Assembly: GCA_023213395.1 (NCBI GenBank)
Contig: CM041465.1
Location: forward strand, 128,037,741 to 128,101,740
Direction of reading: 5' to 3'
DNA: 64,000 bases
From: Cycas panzhihuaensis
Taxonomy: Eukaryota; Cycadophyta
Both the position numbers and the translations under genes were made by a program. Under the pieces are notes generated by a model. That model was not told the origin of the DNA and searched no databases. It saw only the letters and a program-made list of their open reading frames with translations. Shown piece by piece: positions 35,591-47,263 of this stretch. Every line of letters begins with the position of its first letter. Within the stretch, counting starts at the first letter, position 1.

Positions 35591-36789
35591 CTACAATGTC
35601 AGAGTATTAAAGGTTGAATTTCCTAACATAATTTACCAAGGCTATTAAGCTTCTTAATTCTATAATATTTCTTGGCATGTGCCATTCCCTAATGGGATGT
35701 ATCTTTATGGGATTCATATACAACCCTTTTTTATCCACCATAAATCATATATATATCATCAAATTCATTATAAAACTATATTTATTTAGGTTGTCTCAAA
35801 GATGGTGCTCTTATAGGAGTGTGAGTATAGCTTCAACATGTCACAAATACTTTAACCAGCATTCATTGAAGACCAGAATATCACCTAGGTAAGTAATTAT
35901 AAAATCTTCTATATATGGTCATAGTACTTCATTCATTAGCCTCATGAATATAGCTAGTGTAGTTGATAGTCTAGATGTCATTATAAGACACTCAAATAAG
36001 CCTTGAATTATCTAAAAGACTATCTTCTATAAGTATCTTCTATTTAGTAATATGGTGGTATTTAAATTTTAGGTAAATTTTGTTGAAGTATATTACCCCT
36101 TAGAGTTTATCTAGAAAATCCTACATATAAGGTAATAGATACCTATTCTTGATTATTATTTTATTTAAAGAATAATATTATACACATTCTCTAAGTGCCA
36201 TCCTTTTTGGTAGCACTTGAATTACCAATAATATGCAAGAAGATGTACTGAGTCTAATATGGCCTTTTCTCATTAGATTTTAGATCTATTTCTTGCTTTC
36301 TATATTCTTCAATATCCATGTTTTATATAATAAAGTGTTTGGTACAGAAACTCTTGGAAGCAACTTGATGTTATGTAAAATAAATATTTTAGGAGATAAC
36401 ACTACATGTTCCTTGAAGAATTTCTATATCTTATCAATGCATTATTCAATTCCCCTTACTACTACTCTATTTTGATGGTAATGATAAAGGATCCTCTTTC
36501 AACCTTCTTATCTTCTCTATTAACTTTATTACTAATAAAACTTTTATTGCATTTACAATGAGTGCTTGGCTCATTTTATAGATATAAGTGAAATTTATGT
36601 AGGTATTTTAAACCATTGATTGAGTATGATTTACCATTTTTAATAAGCCTATACTAGTTCAATCTCCTCTAATAAATGCCATTGCTATCCTAAAGGTATA
36701 GATTTCCACATATAGCTGACAAATATCCAATGGAATCATAATATAATTTATTTCATTAATATATAAGGATGAGATGGTAAACTTAAACG
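35591..36789 (-). pseudogene. Ty3/gypsy reverse transcriptase remnant (cluster B)
   Basis: On -, the order GNSSATKKDGT, then RMCI, then MRLMNEVL, then the active-site block near 35890 is the normal gypsy RT order. The block reads ITYLGDILVF, so the first Asp of YLDD is Gly. Many stops and some shifts occur. The upstream part, near 36250-36789, is the protease-RT linker shared with 16806-17465. It belongs with the integrase tail at 30.4-30.9 kb as one gypsy element that the copia remnant later split. Confidence 0.6.
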
Positions 36790-38447
36790 GCTCTCACACA
36801 TAAGGATATAAAATGAAAATCTAAAGAAATAGAAAGGAAGCCAAATGAAATCTAAGAAATACAAATATTCTTTAATGACGAATGTGAATTTGGTAGTTGA
36901 TAATTGATTAACCTTTACACAAAGAAAGAGGCATTATTTATACAATGAGAGGGCACAATCCTTCATATTTACCTCCACTAAATCCCATGCCATATCATTA
37001 ACCATAATACTAATGTACTTATTAATCATTATATGGACTATTAATTTTTGTGTTATCTTAAACATAGTGTTATACATATATAATGCTACTACAACTAACC
37101 TTAACCTTACTAGTCTCACTTATTTACTTTATAGTTATGAGACATATTGTATTCCCTTCACCTTTAAGAGATGGTTGTCATCAATCATTAATAGAAAGGT
37201 AGAAGATACATATTACCACCCCATATTACTATGTGGATGTGTACGGTCGATGCTTCATCCTTGTGCCAAAATATGGAAATTATTGTTATACCTATTGATA
37301 TAGGAGATTGATACCGCTTGTTCACTAGTGAGTTTCTTGCCTTAAGAATTTTACTTTGATATTATATTCACATATATTAGTTCTTCCAAATAAGATGGGC
37401 TCATAAGGGAGAAGGGTCTATATTATCATGAAATATTTTATCCTAATTCTCATATTCATCTCGAAGAGAACCTTTATTTGATGTTGGTATTAACATATAA
37501 TGCTAGTTGTAAAATACTTATTCTTGAATTTGACTTCTTAGAAAAATAATAGTAGGGTTACATTCTAGTCATTAAAATTGATAAAACCATGAATGCTAAA
37601 GTAATTTTTTTGTCATATTTTTTTCTTTTTTACCCCCCTTAGGTTTAACAAAATAAAACAATTACTATGATTGCAAGATCAATGGCTTACTAGCCAATAT
37701 GTAAACAACCTCAAAATTAAGATTAATAATTTCAAAAAAATAATATCAGTCATCCTAATATTATAAAGCCCAATTTTAAAATTTAAAATTAAGTCTAAAA
37801 TAACTCCAAAAGGGATCATATAATAACTCAAATTAAAACTTCATAAAAAGTAGATCAAATGGATTAGGTTGATTTATATTGTGAGACCATATGAAAGAGT
37901 TATGGAAAAATATATATAAGTATTTATTAAAATTTTAAGATGGTTTTTTAAAGTAGACTTTAACCCCTTCTCAAAGTAAACCTATTCATATTATGTTATG
38001 CACGTGAACACCTACTAATTATTAGGAAGACTAAATAGACTTTAAAAACTTATACAATTGAATATAATTAATCTCAACATTAAAAACAATAAAATTTCTC
38101 TAAAAATTTTATTCACATTCTAGCATAGAATTTTTTATAGTAGTGGCAATGATTTTGGTGAGATCAAGGGTAGATTTAAAACAAATGAGTAATCAAAGAG
38201 CTAATCTAACAATATGAGTATCTACAATTGGACCAACATAGTATGTTAGGGCTTAACAAGTCTTACAAAATGCAATGAAAGTATGAAAAAAGCTTTTAGA
38301 TAATGCACAAGCTACTAGAACTATGGAGAGGGTTATAGATATCATGCAACATGCCAAAGAGTATACAAAGACCATGGGATGCTAAATCTATCCATAGATG
38401 AATTAGGAGGATTGTGAAGATATATTTAGCAACAAAACCTTTAAAAG
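36790..38447 (-). mobile_element. LARD-like element, truncated (cluster B copy)
   Basis: A 3' LTR (about 36790-37145, with its outer end eroded) and purine tract are followed by interior sequence collinear with 17846-19420. It stops at 38447, where copia-1 is inserted. The remaining interior, the primer site and the 5' LTR should lie beyond copia-1's missing right half. No coding sequence is recognised. Confidence 0.65.
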
Positions 38448-38745
38448 TGAAAAGAGTTGATCTATCTTTCATCTCCATGTACTATACACAAAGGTAAATA
38501 TGGGAGCAAGAGAGACTCGAGAGAAAGAGAGTAGCTCTCACAACAATGGGGAGGTAAGAATAAGCCTCCTCCATTGAGCTTTTACTTTTATATTGAGAGA
38601 GGCAGCATTAGAGTTAGGTGAAATGAAATTATATATAATGCACATGAAAGTGTATTTTACTTAAGTGATCTAATTTAAAGTTCACTTAAGACTCTTTTAG
38701 GAATAATCAACTAATATAACGACCTTGTGATATTAACCCATTACA
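38448..38745 (-). repeat. 3' LTR of copia-1
   Basis: About 298 bp, TGTAATGGG to ...TTTTCA on -. It is preceded by the polypurine tract TAAGGGGAAGAT (38757-38746). The left flank AAAAG would be one target-site copy; its partner is not in the window. Confidence 0.75.
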
Positions 38746-39214
38746 ATCTTCCCCTTAATGGTAAAAGGTCATTTCATCTTTATTCTATCCTATGAGGTTT
38801 TCATTTGAGCCTCTTACGAAGTAAACTACTATGACACTTTTATGGAAAACCCTCATGGAAAAGAAAAACCATGGACTTTCTAATCTATTAACCTAGCTTA
38901 GGTGGCTCTTTAAATGAAGCTAGACAGCCAATTGGTACAATGAATTTTATAGTTGAAATCTATTGAGTATCCATATACCATTTGGTTATCCTCCATATCC
39001 TTTCAGGTTTTCATAGGTTCTGATTTTCCAAAATGATATAACCCTTATCTTTTCACACCCACAAGGGGATTTTACGAATAGGATAGAGTAGAGACTTACT
39101 TTTGTCCTTTTTCACCCACAATGGGTTTTCATAAATGAGACAAAGTATGATGGTCCTATTTTGATCTCGTTCAATCAATTGGAGATAGAGGTCCTAAGGT
39201 CAAGTTGCCTTCAG

Positions 39215-41135
39215 AACTATTCAAACTTCACCTTTTATAATAGTTTAGAGAAGATATCGATCACTTCATCTACTGTAGGGCAGTACTCTAATTGAATTAT
39301 GTCATCATGAACTAGTTCTCTAATCCTATGGAATTTCATACTTATATGTTTAGTATGATCATGAAATATAAGATTTTTAGCTATTTAGATTGTAAATTAA
39401 TTATCCACACATAGACTAGTAGGACTTGTTTAGGTGACATTTAAATTCAACAATTTTCTAAACCATTTTACCTCCTTGCTTGTCTTAGAAGCAGTAATAT
39501 ATTTAGCTTTGACAATTGAGTCTACAACTATCTTCTGTCATCTGGATCTCTATGATATTGGTGCTATTCCAAGAAATGCTACGTAAGTGGATGTGGATCT
39601 TTCTGTGTCTTTATCTCTAGCAAAGTCTAAGTCTATTTATGCATAAAGTTTAAATTTTACATTAGGCTCATATAATATACCATATTTGCTAGTCCTCTTC
39701 AGGTACCTCAACACTCATATTATAGCTTGCTAGTGATTCTGCTTAGGATTTGTTATGAATCTTGCAAGAATGTTGATAGAGTATGTGATATCTAACCTTG
39801 TGTTGGTAGTATAGATGAGACTACCTACAAGTTACTTATAGAGTGTTGCATTTGCCTCCCTAGTATTACCATCAGTTGAGAGTTTAACATTAGGTTCCAC
39901 AAGTATAGCCACTGGTTGAGCATCTTCCAACTAAAACTTTGTCAGAAGATTGTTGATATATTTTTCTTGGGAGAGAAAGATTTTGCCACTCTTTTTAGAT
40001 ACTTAATTCTTAAGTAATATTTCATCAACCTGAGGTCAAACCATTCAAAAGTTTTAGCAAGGTCCTTCTTTAACTAGCTGATTACGTATTCACTATTTCT
40101 TATTATTAACATATCATCCATAAAGATTAAGAGGTAAGTGACTTTATCATTTTACCACTTTATAAATAGTGTTGTATCAATATCTTGATAATTACAAACC
40201 TTATATCTAAGTTACCTCATTCTTTCAAACAACTTGGTAAACTAAGCATGAGGGGCTTATTTTAGGCCATACAAGGACTTTTTGAGCCTATAAACCTTAT
40301 GCTCCAAACTAATAATTTCGTATCCTTTTGGTTGAGCCTGTAAATTTCTTCTTTAAGGTCCTTGTTAAGAAATGCGGTCTTAACATTGAGCTGGTGGATT
40401 TTCCAACCTTGTTGAGTAGCCAAGGTTATAAGAGTTCCGATTGTAGGTCACTTGGTTGTAGGAGCAAAGATTTCATTGTAGTCAATGCCTTCCCTTTGTA
40501 TGAATCCTTTTGCTACCAACCTTGCCTTGTATTTTTCTAGGGTGTCATTTGATCTATATTTATTTTTAAATACCTATTTATTTCGAACTACCTTTCTTCT
40601 AAGTGGTAGATCAATAAGATCCCATGTATTGTTCTTAATAAGAGATTGGTACTCTTCATTCATAGAATTTCTTCAAGCTGCACGCTTTACAACTTCTTGG
40701 TATATTAAGGGCTCTTCATTGAGAGCAAGGTACAATTCTGTTGGTTTAAACTCAATGGAAAGTGATTCGTATATCCTTGCTCTATGGGCACTTCTAATGC
40801 CAATTTTGCCTACTTCATCTAGTTGCATGTCCTTCTATAGCTGGTAGGCTTTATGAAAACCTCAAATTGGGAATGAGGTTTTCATTTCCACAACCTCTTG
40901 GTCTTTATTTTGATCCTGAAAAGGATTATGTGAAATATTTAGCACAGAGAAAGTTGACATTATTGGAGAAGATGGGTCAACCACTAATGTTGGAGAAGGT
41001 GGTCCTTTTATTATGGCTTTGCCTTTATCAACTTGGTTATTCTCAAATGATGGTGTTAGATCTATACATATCGGTTGGAAGTCACAACTTGTATCCTCTA
41101 GGGCTCTATTGTCAGATTCCAAGATTTTGAGTAAC
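39215..41135 (-). pseudogene. Copia-1 integrase-RT linker, RT and RNase H
   Basis: On -, 41122-40862 is the hydrophilic linker between integrase and RT. From about 40850 the RT begins with a WDLIDLPLRRK block followed by EKYKARLVAKGF. The active site near 40115 reads IFMDDMLII. RNase H, at about 39560-39230, has the KYITASKTSKE and FHDHTKHISM blocks. Stops (mostly TAG/TAA in place of Gln or Trp) recur but the frame can be followed for long distances. These enzymes would copy the element's RNA in cytoplasmic particles. Confidence 0.8.
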
Positions 41136-41818
41136 TATTGAGAAGATAAAGTCCCAACCCTTAAGCTGCCACCAAGATTTAAACTATTCTTACAACTAGT
41201 TACAGGAATCAAAACTAAAATTTAACATGCAAGCTCTTAAAACCAGAGATAAAATAATAAAATGAACAAGAAATCCGAGAGATAAAATAATAAAATAGAC
41301 AAGAAATCCAAGCTTCATATATACACCTTATATAACATGGTAAAACCCTAGTGGTGTTCTAGGGAAACATCCACACATGAAAGGTATCGATCTTTATTAT
41401 CGTAGAATGGAGAAAATGTATATAATCCTGTAGCAGAATGCTCACAATAACAACAACCAATCGCCTAACTCCTCACAGTACATTGAACACTATCAACATA
41501 TTGAAAAATGCCCTAAATCAAGCTATATGAGAGGGTCATCTAAGGCATAAATCTTGACTGTTGAATCTAGAGTATTTTGAGCAAATGACCCTTATTCTCT
41601 TTACAATTTAATATATTTTCGAGTGCTAAATTTTTGGGTCAGGGGCTATCCCCCCTAAACCCCCTCTTTGTGGGGGGTGTTCCATGCTCCCCGCATCCCC
41701 TAGCCACGGGGGGCTCTCGCCCCGCTTGGAACCCCACAAGGAAGGTTTGGGGGGGAAATCGTGCTACCAACATGTCAAAATTTTAGCCTTCAACCATTTT
41801 TATCACATTACCTAACAA
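41136..41818 (-). repeat. 3' LTR of copia-2 (683 bp)
   Basis: On -, begins TGTTAGGTAATG; the far end is AACTATTGAG on +, where the terminal TG has become TA. It includes a GC-rich block at 41641-41755 that is about 60 bp longer than in the 5' LTR. Confidence 0.88.
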
Positions 41819-41929
41819 TCTCTACATTGATAATAATTTATCTGGTACCTTTCCTAGACCCTCCATCACCTTTTCTGCAAGCCAAGAGAAGTCAAACACC
41901 ATTTGAACTTCTCTAATAGTACTGATTTT

Positions 41930-44200
41930 GTAAACATATCAGTATAATTTTATTTTGTGTTAACCTTCTCAAATGCCACTTCACCTACTTCCACAATCTG
42001 TCTAACAAAATGGTACTTAAGAATAATATGCTTTGTCCTACTATGATAATCTAGATTCTTGGCTAGGTAAATGGCACTTTGACTGTCACAAAATACCTTT
42101 ACCTTTTCTTGTTTCCTTCCAATCTCATCCAATAGACCTTGTAACCAGATTGCTTCTTTGCAAGTATATGCTGCAGCAACATATTCAACTTCTATAGTCG
42201 ATAATACAATTATACTCTACAATTTTGACATCTAACTAACTAGACCATTTGCAAGAGTGAATATATAAGTTGAAGTAGATCTTCTCTTATCTAAATCTCC
42301 CATAAAGTATAAATCAACATATCCACAAACTTGATTACTTATACCTCCAAAGGTGATGCAATAGTTATTTATGCCTCTCAAATACCGAAGCACCAATTTC
42401 ACTACTGCTCAATGTTCCTTTCCTAGATTTACCATAAACCTGCTAACTACACTGATTTCATGTGAAATGTTAGGTCTTGTACATACCATGATATACATCA
42501 AACTTCCTATTACACTGGCATAAGGCACATAAGACATATAATCCTTTTCTTCTTCATTATTAGGACTCATACTCAAAGAAAGTTTGAAATAAGAAGCCAA
42601 TAAGATATTCACTGGTTTCACGTTTGCCATACCAAACTTGGTTAGAACCTTCTCCACATATTTCTGTTATGATAACCATAGATTACCATTTTTCCTGTCT
42701 CTATGTATCTATATATCTAAGATTTATTTCATAACTCCTAGATCCTTCATATCAAAAGTCCTAGCTAATTGAGCCTTTAACTTATTGATTTCTTCTATGC
42801 TCTTGCTTCCAACTAACATGTTATTAACATACAATACCAAGATAATGAATAAGACATTGTCCATGAATTTAAAGTAAACACAATGATCATACTCACTTAT
42901 TTTGAAATTTTGGCTCTCTATAAAGGCATCAAACTTCTTGTACCATTTCCTGGGTGATTACTTCAAGCCATACGATGATTTCTTGAGCCTGCAAACAAGT
43001 CTTTTTCTACCATCTTGTACAAACCCTTATGGATGATCCATATAGATCTCCTCATCTAAATCTCCATGTAGAAAAGTTGTTTTTACATCTAACTACTCCA
43101 ACTCCAAATCAAGAGAAGCTACCAATGCTAACATCACTCGAATTAAAAACAAGTTTGACAACTGGTGAAAAGATTTCATGAAAGTCAATACCTGCTTTAT
43201 GTGCAAAGCCTTTAGCCACCAGTCTTGCCATGTATTTGTCAACCTTTCCATCAACATATATTTTCATCTTAAAACCCACCTGCAACCAATAGACTTCCTA
43301 CCATATGGAAGTTCTACCAAGTCCCATGAATTATTTTTCTTCAAAGCATCTATCTCTTCCTACATAACCCTCTTCCACTTCTCACTATGGATATCATTTA
43401 CAGCTTCTTGATAACATGTAGGCTCACCATCTTTAGAAATCAAAGCAATATAAATAGAAGGGTTATACCTGCCAGGTGGATGACTAACTCGAGTAGATCT
43501 TCTAACTGCTGGTAGAGGAGTGTCCACATACTCCTATAAATCTGTTATAAATTCATCTTAAGAAAGATCTTCTTACTCTTTTGATTCTAAAGATGGATGG
43601 GTTTCAAACTTGACTTGTTGATGTTTAACTTTGTGCTTCTATTTCACTTTAACTTCTACACTGTCCAATTTTAGAAGGGTAGATTCATCAAATACAACAT
43701 CTCTGTTAATGGTGATTTTATAGGTAGTAGGATCCCATAACCTGTATCCTTTCACACCATCTTTATCACCATAACCCACAAAGATACATCTCTTAGATTT
43801 TGGGTCTAACTTTAAACATTTACTTTTATTAATCTAGGCATAAGCATCGCAACTAAAAACTTTCAAATTTGAATAGTCATATGGATGTCTAGTCCATACC
43901 TCTTCAAGAATCTTATAATCTATTGCAAGTGATGGTGACCTGTTTACCAAATAGTAAGTTGTTTGAACAACTTCTGCACACAAGCCCTACTCCACTCTAG
44001 CATTACTTAGCATGCTTCTTGCTCTTTCCAAGAGTGTCTTATTCATGCGCTTAGTAATGCCATTTTGCTGCGGAGTATAGCTAGTGGTCTTGTGCCCTTT
44101 GATCCCAGATTCTCTACAATAATTCTCAAACTCTAAGAAGTTGAACTCACCTCCATTGTCAGTTCTTAAACATTTGATTGACTTATCAGTGTTGTTCTTA
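41930..44200 (-). pseudogene. Copia-2 integrase core end, RT and RNase H
   Basis: On -, the reading starts at CLRTDNGGEF and TPQQNG (integrase core), then linker, then RT from about 43380 (SWDLVELPYGRK). The RT active site at 42825-42820 has two Asn codons where copia has two Asp (YVNNM), each one G-to-A change, so RT is catalytically dead. The RT tail (42657-42409) has the YASVIGSLMYIMVCTRP block. RNase H (42132-41950) has FCDSQSAIYLAKN and HSRTKHI. A shift lies near 43230-43130. Confidence 0.85.
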
Positions 44201-44214
44201 ACTAAAGCCTTGAA

Positions 44215-44514
44215 CTACTTAAACATGATGAAAACTTCAAATTTCCTTTTTAAGAAATAGACCCATACCTTTCTGGAGTAATCATCTATAAATATGACAA
44301 AGTACAATGATCCTCCATAAGATATTGTAGGGGTTGGTCCCCATACATCTGATTGTATGTAATCTAGAACACCTTTACTAGTATGACTCCCTACTTTAAA
44401 CCTGATTTTACACTGCTTTCCAAAAATATAATGTTTACAGAAAGCCAAATCTGAAAGTTGTAAGTTAGGAAGTAACATATGGTTTATTAGTACCTTAAGT
44501 CCTCTCTCACCCAT
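44215..44514 (-). pseudogene. Copia-2 GAG-pre-integrase and integrase N-terminal part
   Basis: On -, the GAG-pre-integrase zinc region (GHMGERGL...FCKHYIFGKQC, where one expected Cys is Tyr) runs into the integrase core with DYIQSDVWGP (first catalytic Asp) and FIDDYSRKVWVYF. It lies in the same frame as the upstream gag-protease stretch; a TAG replaces the Trp that normally precedes this block, and another TAG ends it at 44215. Integrase would insert the element cDNA into the chromosome. Confidence 0.85.
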
Positions 44515-44532
44515 GTGCCCAAGTCTCAGATA

Positions 44533-45390
44533 CTATAACTGAGCTGGATCTTCTGTAGTCTTTAATACTATAGATGCATGGCTAACATCTGTACTTCCCA
44601 CTAAAATGTAAAGGTTTCCTTTCTTTAAGGCTTTCACAAAAACCAAGGTGCCCTTTGATACCTTTAAGACCCCTTCATGACCTATATGCTTATAACCACC
44701 TGAATCTAGTTTACCTAAGGAAATCAGATTCCTTTTCAAATTAGGTACATGTCTAACCTCAGTTAATATTCTCACTACACCATCGAGCATCTTACTTTTG
44801 ATGCTACTAATGCCCACTGTCTTACAAGAAACTTCATTTCCCAAAAGTACATCACCACCATCAAGAGGTTGGTATGATGAGAACCAACTCTTATGTGGAC
44901 ACATGTGGTGTGAAGCACCTAAATCTAATAACCAGTCATGGTGATAATGGGAAACATTATAAGTGACCAAGACATCATTATCCATACCTTGATTTGACTC
45001 CACCCGATTAGCCTCCTTAGTAGGATCTTCCTTGTTCTGGAACTCATTTCTTTTGAAGCAATCCTTCTTAAGGTGACTTGTCTTATTACAGTACCAACAC
45101 TTGAGCTTACTATTCTTACCTTTTGACTTCGACCTCGATATATCCCTAGAGCTGTATCCTCTATCAATTGTTCTACCCCTTTCTATCATAGCTTCTGATG
45201 TGGAGGTTTCAAGACTAGACTTCCTCCACACTTCTTCCATCAATAAAGCACTCATAACAAAATTATATTTTAATTCGTCTATAGTGCTAAAACTAATTGA
45301 GATGATAATATTATCCCAGGATTCTGGTAATGAGCATAACAAGGTAACAACCTTATCCTCATCCTCAGTTTTAACATTGATACTGTCCAA
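44533..45390 (-). pseudogene. Copia-2 Gag C-terminal part and protease
   Basis: On -, 285 residues are open: the UBN2 end of Gag (LCSLPESWDNII), a Ser/Arg-rich stretch, then a CCHC knuckle CWYCNKTSHLKKDC near residue 98 that fits CX2CX4HX4C. The protease follows, with its active-site block DWLLDLGASHHMC near 153, where the second residue of the usual DSGA is Leu. The frame is the same as the Gag start at 45792, separated by one TAG and one TAA. Confidence 0.88.
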
Positions 45391-45465
45391 TTAACAAATA
45401 AGAGTATTAAAAATATTTAAATAGTCAGCAATTTTTATAACTTCCTTCATCCATAATGAGTATAA

Positions 45466-45792
45466 CTACCTCTTCAAGTAGATTTGATTCATCATTGATT
45501 TGGTCATATACAGGCCTTCCAATTGGGTCCATAATCCTACTACTGTCTGCTTCCCTATGATGTTAAATAGAACTTCATCGACCAAGTATAATCGTATTGT
45601 ATTAAGAGCCTTCTTGTCTAGATCATCCCATTCGTCATTGTTCATCCCTACGGGTTTCTTTATCTTACCTGCAAGAGCTCTGTATAAACCTTGTTGTACA
45701 AGAACATCATACACTTTCAACTTCCACAACTCAAAGTTGTTCTTGCCATTGAATTTCTCCACCTCAAACTTTGCACTTACTAGTTTCACCAT
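45466..45792 (-). pseudogene. Copia-2 Gag N-terminal part
   Basis: On -, ATG 45792 is about 70 bases inside the 5' LTR and primer site. The reading KFNGKNNFELWKLKV, then DEWDDLDKKALNTIRLYL, then YMTKSMMNQIYLKR is classic copia Gag (DUF4219/UBN2). It ends in TAG just after YLKR; the same frame continues beyond, so the break is a single nonsense change. Gag would form the cytoplasmic particle. Confidence 0.88.
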
Positions 45793-45849
45793 TTGGTGTA
45801 GTAGAAGCTGATACTAAAACCTTCACAAACTCGCTGCAAAAATAAAAGT

Positions 45850-45862
45850 GGCTCTAATACCA
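45850..45862 (-). promoter_or_regulatory. Copia-2 primer-binding site
   Basis: On -, TGGTATTAGAGCC lies two bases (AG) inside the 5' LTR. It differs by one C-to-T from TGGTATCAGAGCC, the initiator-Met tRNA site of plant copia elements. Confidence 0.88.
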
Positions 45863-45864
45863 CT

Positions 45865-46483
45865 TGTTGAGAAGATAAGGTCCCAACCCTTAAACTACCA
45901 CTAAGATCTAAATTATTCTTGTAACTAGTTACAGGAATCGAAACTAAAATTTAACATGCAAGTTCTTAAAACCATAGATAAAATAATAAAATGATCAAGA
46001 AAGCCAAGCATCACATATACACCTAATATAATATGGTAAAACCCTAGCAGTGTGCTAGGGAAACATCTACACAAGAAAAGTATCGATCTTTATTGTTATA
46101 GAATGGATAAAATGTATATAATCCTATAGTAGAGTACTCACAATAACAACAACCAGTGGCCCAACTCCTCACAGTACATTGAACACTATCAACATAATAA
46201 AAAATGCCCTAAATCAGGCTACATGAGAGGGTCATCCAAGGCACAAATCTTGACCATAGAATCTAGGGTATTTTGAGCAAACGACCCTGATTCTTTTTAC
46301 AATTTAATATACTTTCCAGTGCTAAAATTTTAGGTCAGGGGATTTACTTTTTCCCCCGCATCCCCCTGGCCAAGGGGGGCTCCCGCCCCCCTTGGAACCC
46401 CCTGAAGAAGGTTTGGGAAGAAAACCGCACTACCAACATGTCAAAATTTTAGCCTCCAACCATTGTTGTCACATTACCTAACA
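45865..46483 (-). repeat. 5' LTR of copia-2 (619 bp)
   Basis: On -, TGTTAGGTAATG to TTCTCAACA, a perfect TGTT...AACA pair. It carries the GC-rich hairpin at 46370-46395. Confidence 0.9.
46370..46395. repeat. Perfect 11-bp-stem hairpin in the copia-2 5' LTR
   Basis: CCAAGGGGGGC at 46370-46380 and GCCCCCCTTGG at 46385-46395 are exact inverse complements around a TCCC loop. The 3' LTR equivalent (41704-41729) has lost two of the 11 pairs. Confidence 0.85.
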
Positions 46484-47263
46484 CTAACTGTTGAGCATCT
46501 CTCCCATTCTAAATTTTAGAATCTAGACATCAAATTTAGTAGCATTATTAAATTGATAGAAAGGCATCTTAGAGTCAAGTCTGGGTAATTAATCTTTAAT
46601 ATCTACAAAAATAACATCTCTAGTGATGATGATTTTGTATTATGAAGGTAGAAAAACCTTGTATTCCTTTCTATCCATAGGATATCTAACAAAGATGCCT
46701 TTAAGGTCTCTATCTTGAAGCTTGTTTCTGTGTTCCTTTAAAATATAAGCATAACAAGTAGAGCAAAAAATTTTGAAGTGGAAGATATAGGGGATTTGTC
46801 CATACCACATTTCATGTAGAGAGGGGTTAAGCTTGGAGGGACTGATAGTGTTGATGTAATACACAATAGTCCAGATAGCCTTAACCCAAAGATAAATAGG
46901 GACATACTTGTATATCATTATATCATGAGCCATGTTTATAATAGTCCCATTCATGCACTCAGCAACTCCATTTTATTACGGTGTACCTGCAATAATAGTC
47001 TGATATTTGATCCTATGGTGATGTGGGTATGATTCAAACTCATTGGAGGTGTACTCACCACCATTATCAGTCCTAAGTATTTTGATCTTAAATTCAGATT
47101 TATTTTTCATACAGGCCTTGAAAGCTTGAAACATAGAAAAAGCTTCATCTTTCTTTACAAGAAAAGTAACCCATACTTTCTTGGTAAAATCATCAATGAA
47201 AGTAATATAGTAATACTTTTGTTTGAGAGAAGGGATGCACATAAAACCACATATATGCCATTT
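46484..47263 (-). pseudogene. Copia-1 integrase (C-terminal core)
   Basis: On -, from 47263: FIDDFTKKVWVTF, LRTDNGGEY (second catalytic Asp), then TP followed by two TAA codons where copia integrases have Gln-Gln, then NGVAE. A 104-residue stretch follows (46954-46640) with WVKAIWTIVYYINT and the tail DRDLKGIFVRY. The N-terminal zinc region and first catalytic Asp are cut off by the gypsy LTR at 47264. Copia-2 interrupts it at 46484. Confidence 0.85.

Larger units (their letters stand above)
41136..46483 (-). mobile_element. Complete Ty1/copia retrotransposon 'copia-2' (Tork/TNT-like), 5.3 kb
   Basis: Two LTRs (41136-41818 and 45865-46483), a primer site, and gag-protease-integrase-RT-RNase H in copia order, all on -. 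The flanks GTAAC (41131-41135) and CTAAC (46484-46488) match at 4 of 5 bases, and copia-1 resumes on both sides, so this is one clean insertion. It is dead: several nonsense codons, and the RT active site reads YVNNM. The Gag and integrase wording resembles the TNT1-94 type. The LTRs differ by substitutions and by a GC-rich indel. Confidence 0.92.
38448..47263 (-). mobile_element. Ty1/copia element 'copia-1', split by copia-2 and cut off at right
   Basis: On -, the present parts are integrase (47263-46484), then after the copia-2 insertion the linker, RT and RNase H (41135-39215), a purine tract (38757-38746) and the 3' LTR (38745-38448). Gag, protease and 5' LTR are missing because a gypsy LTR begins at 47264 and copia-1 does not resume after that element at 58188. 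It inserted into cluster B's LARD-like copy. Coding is broken, but the RT Asp pair (FMDDM near 40115) is kept. Confidence 0.85.
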
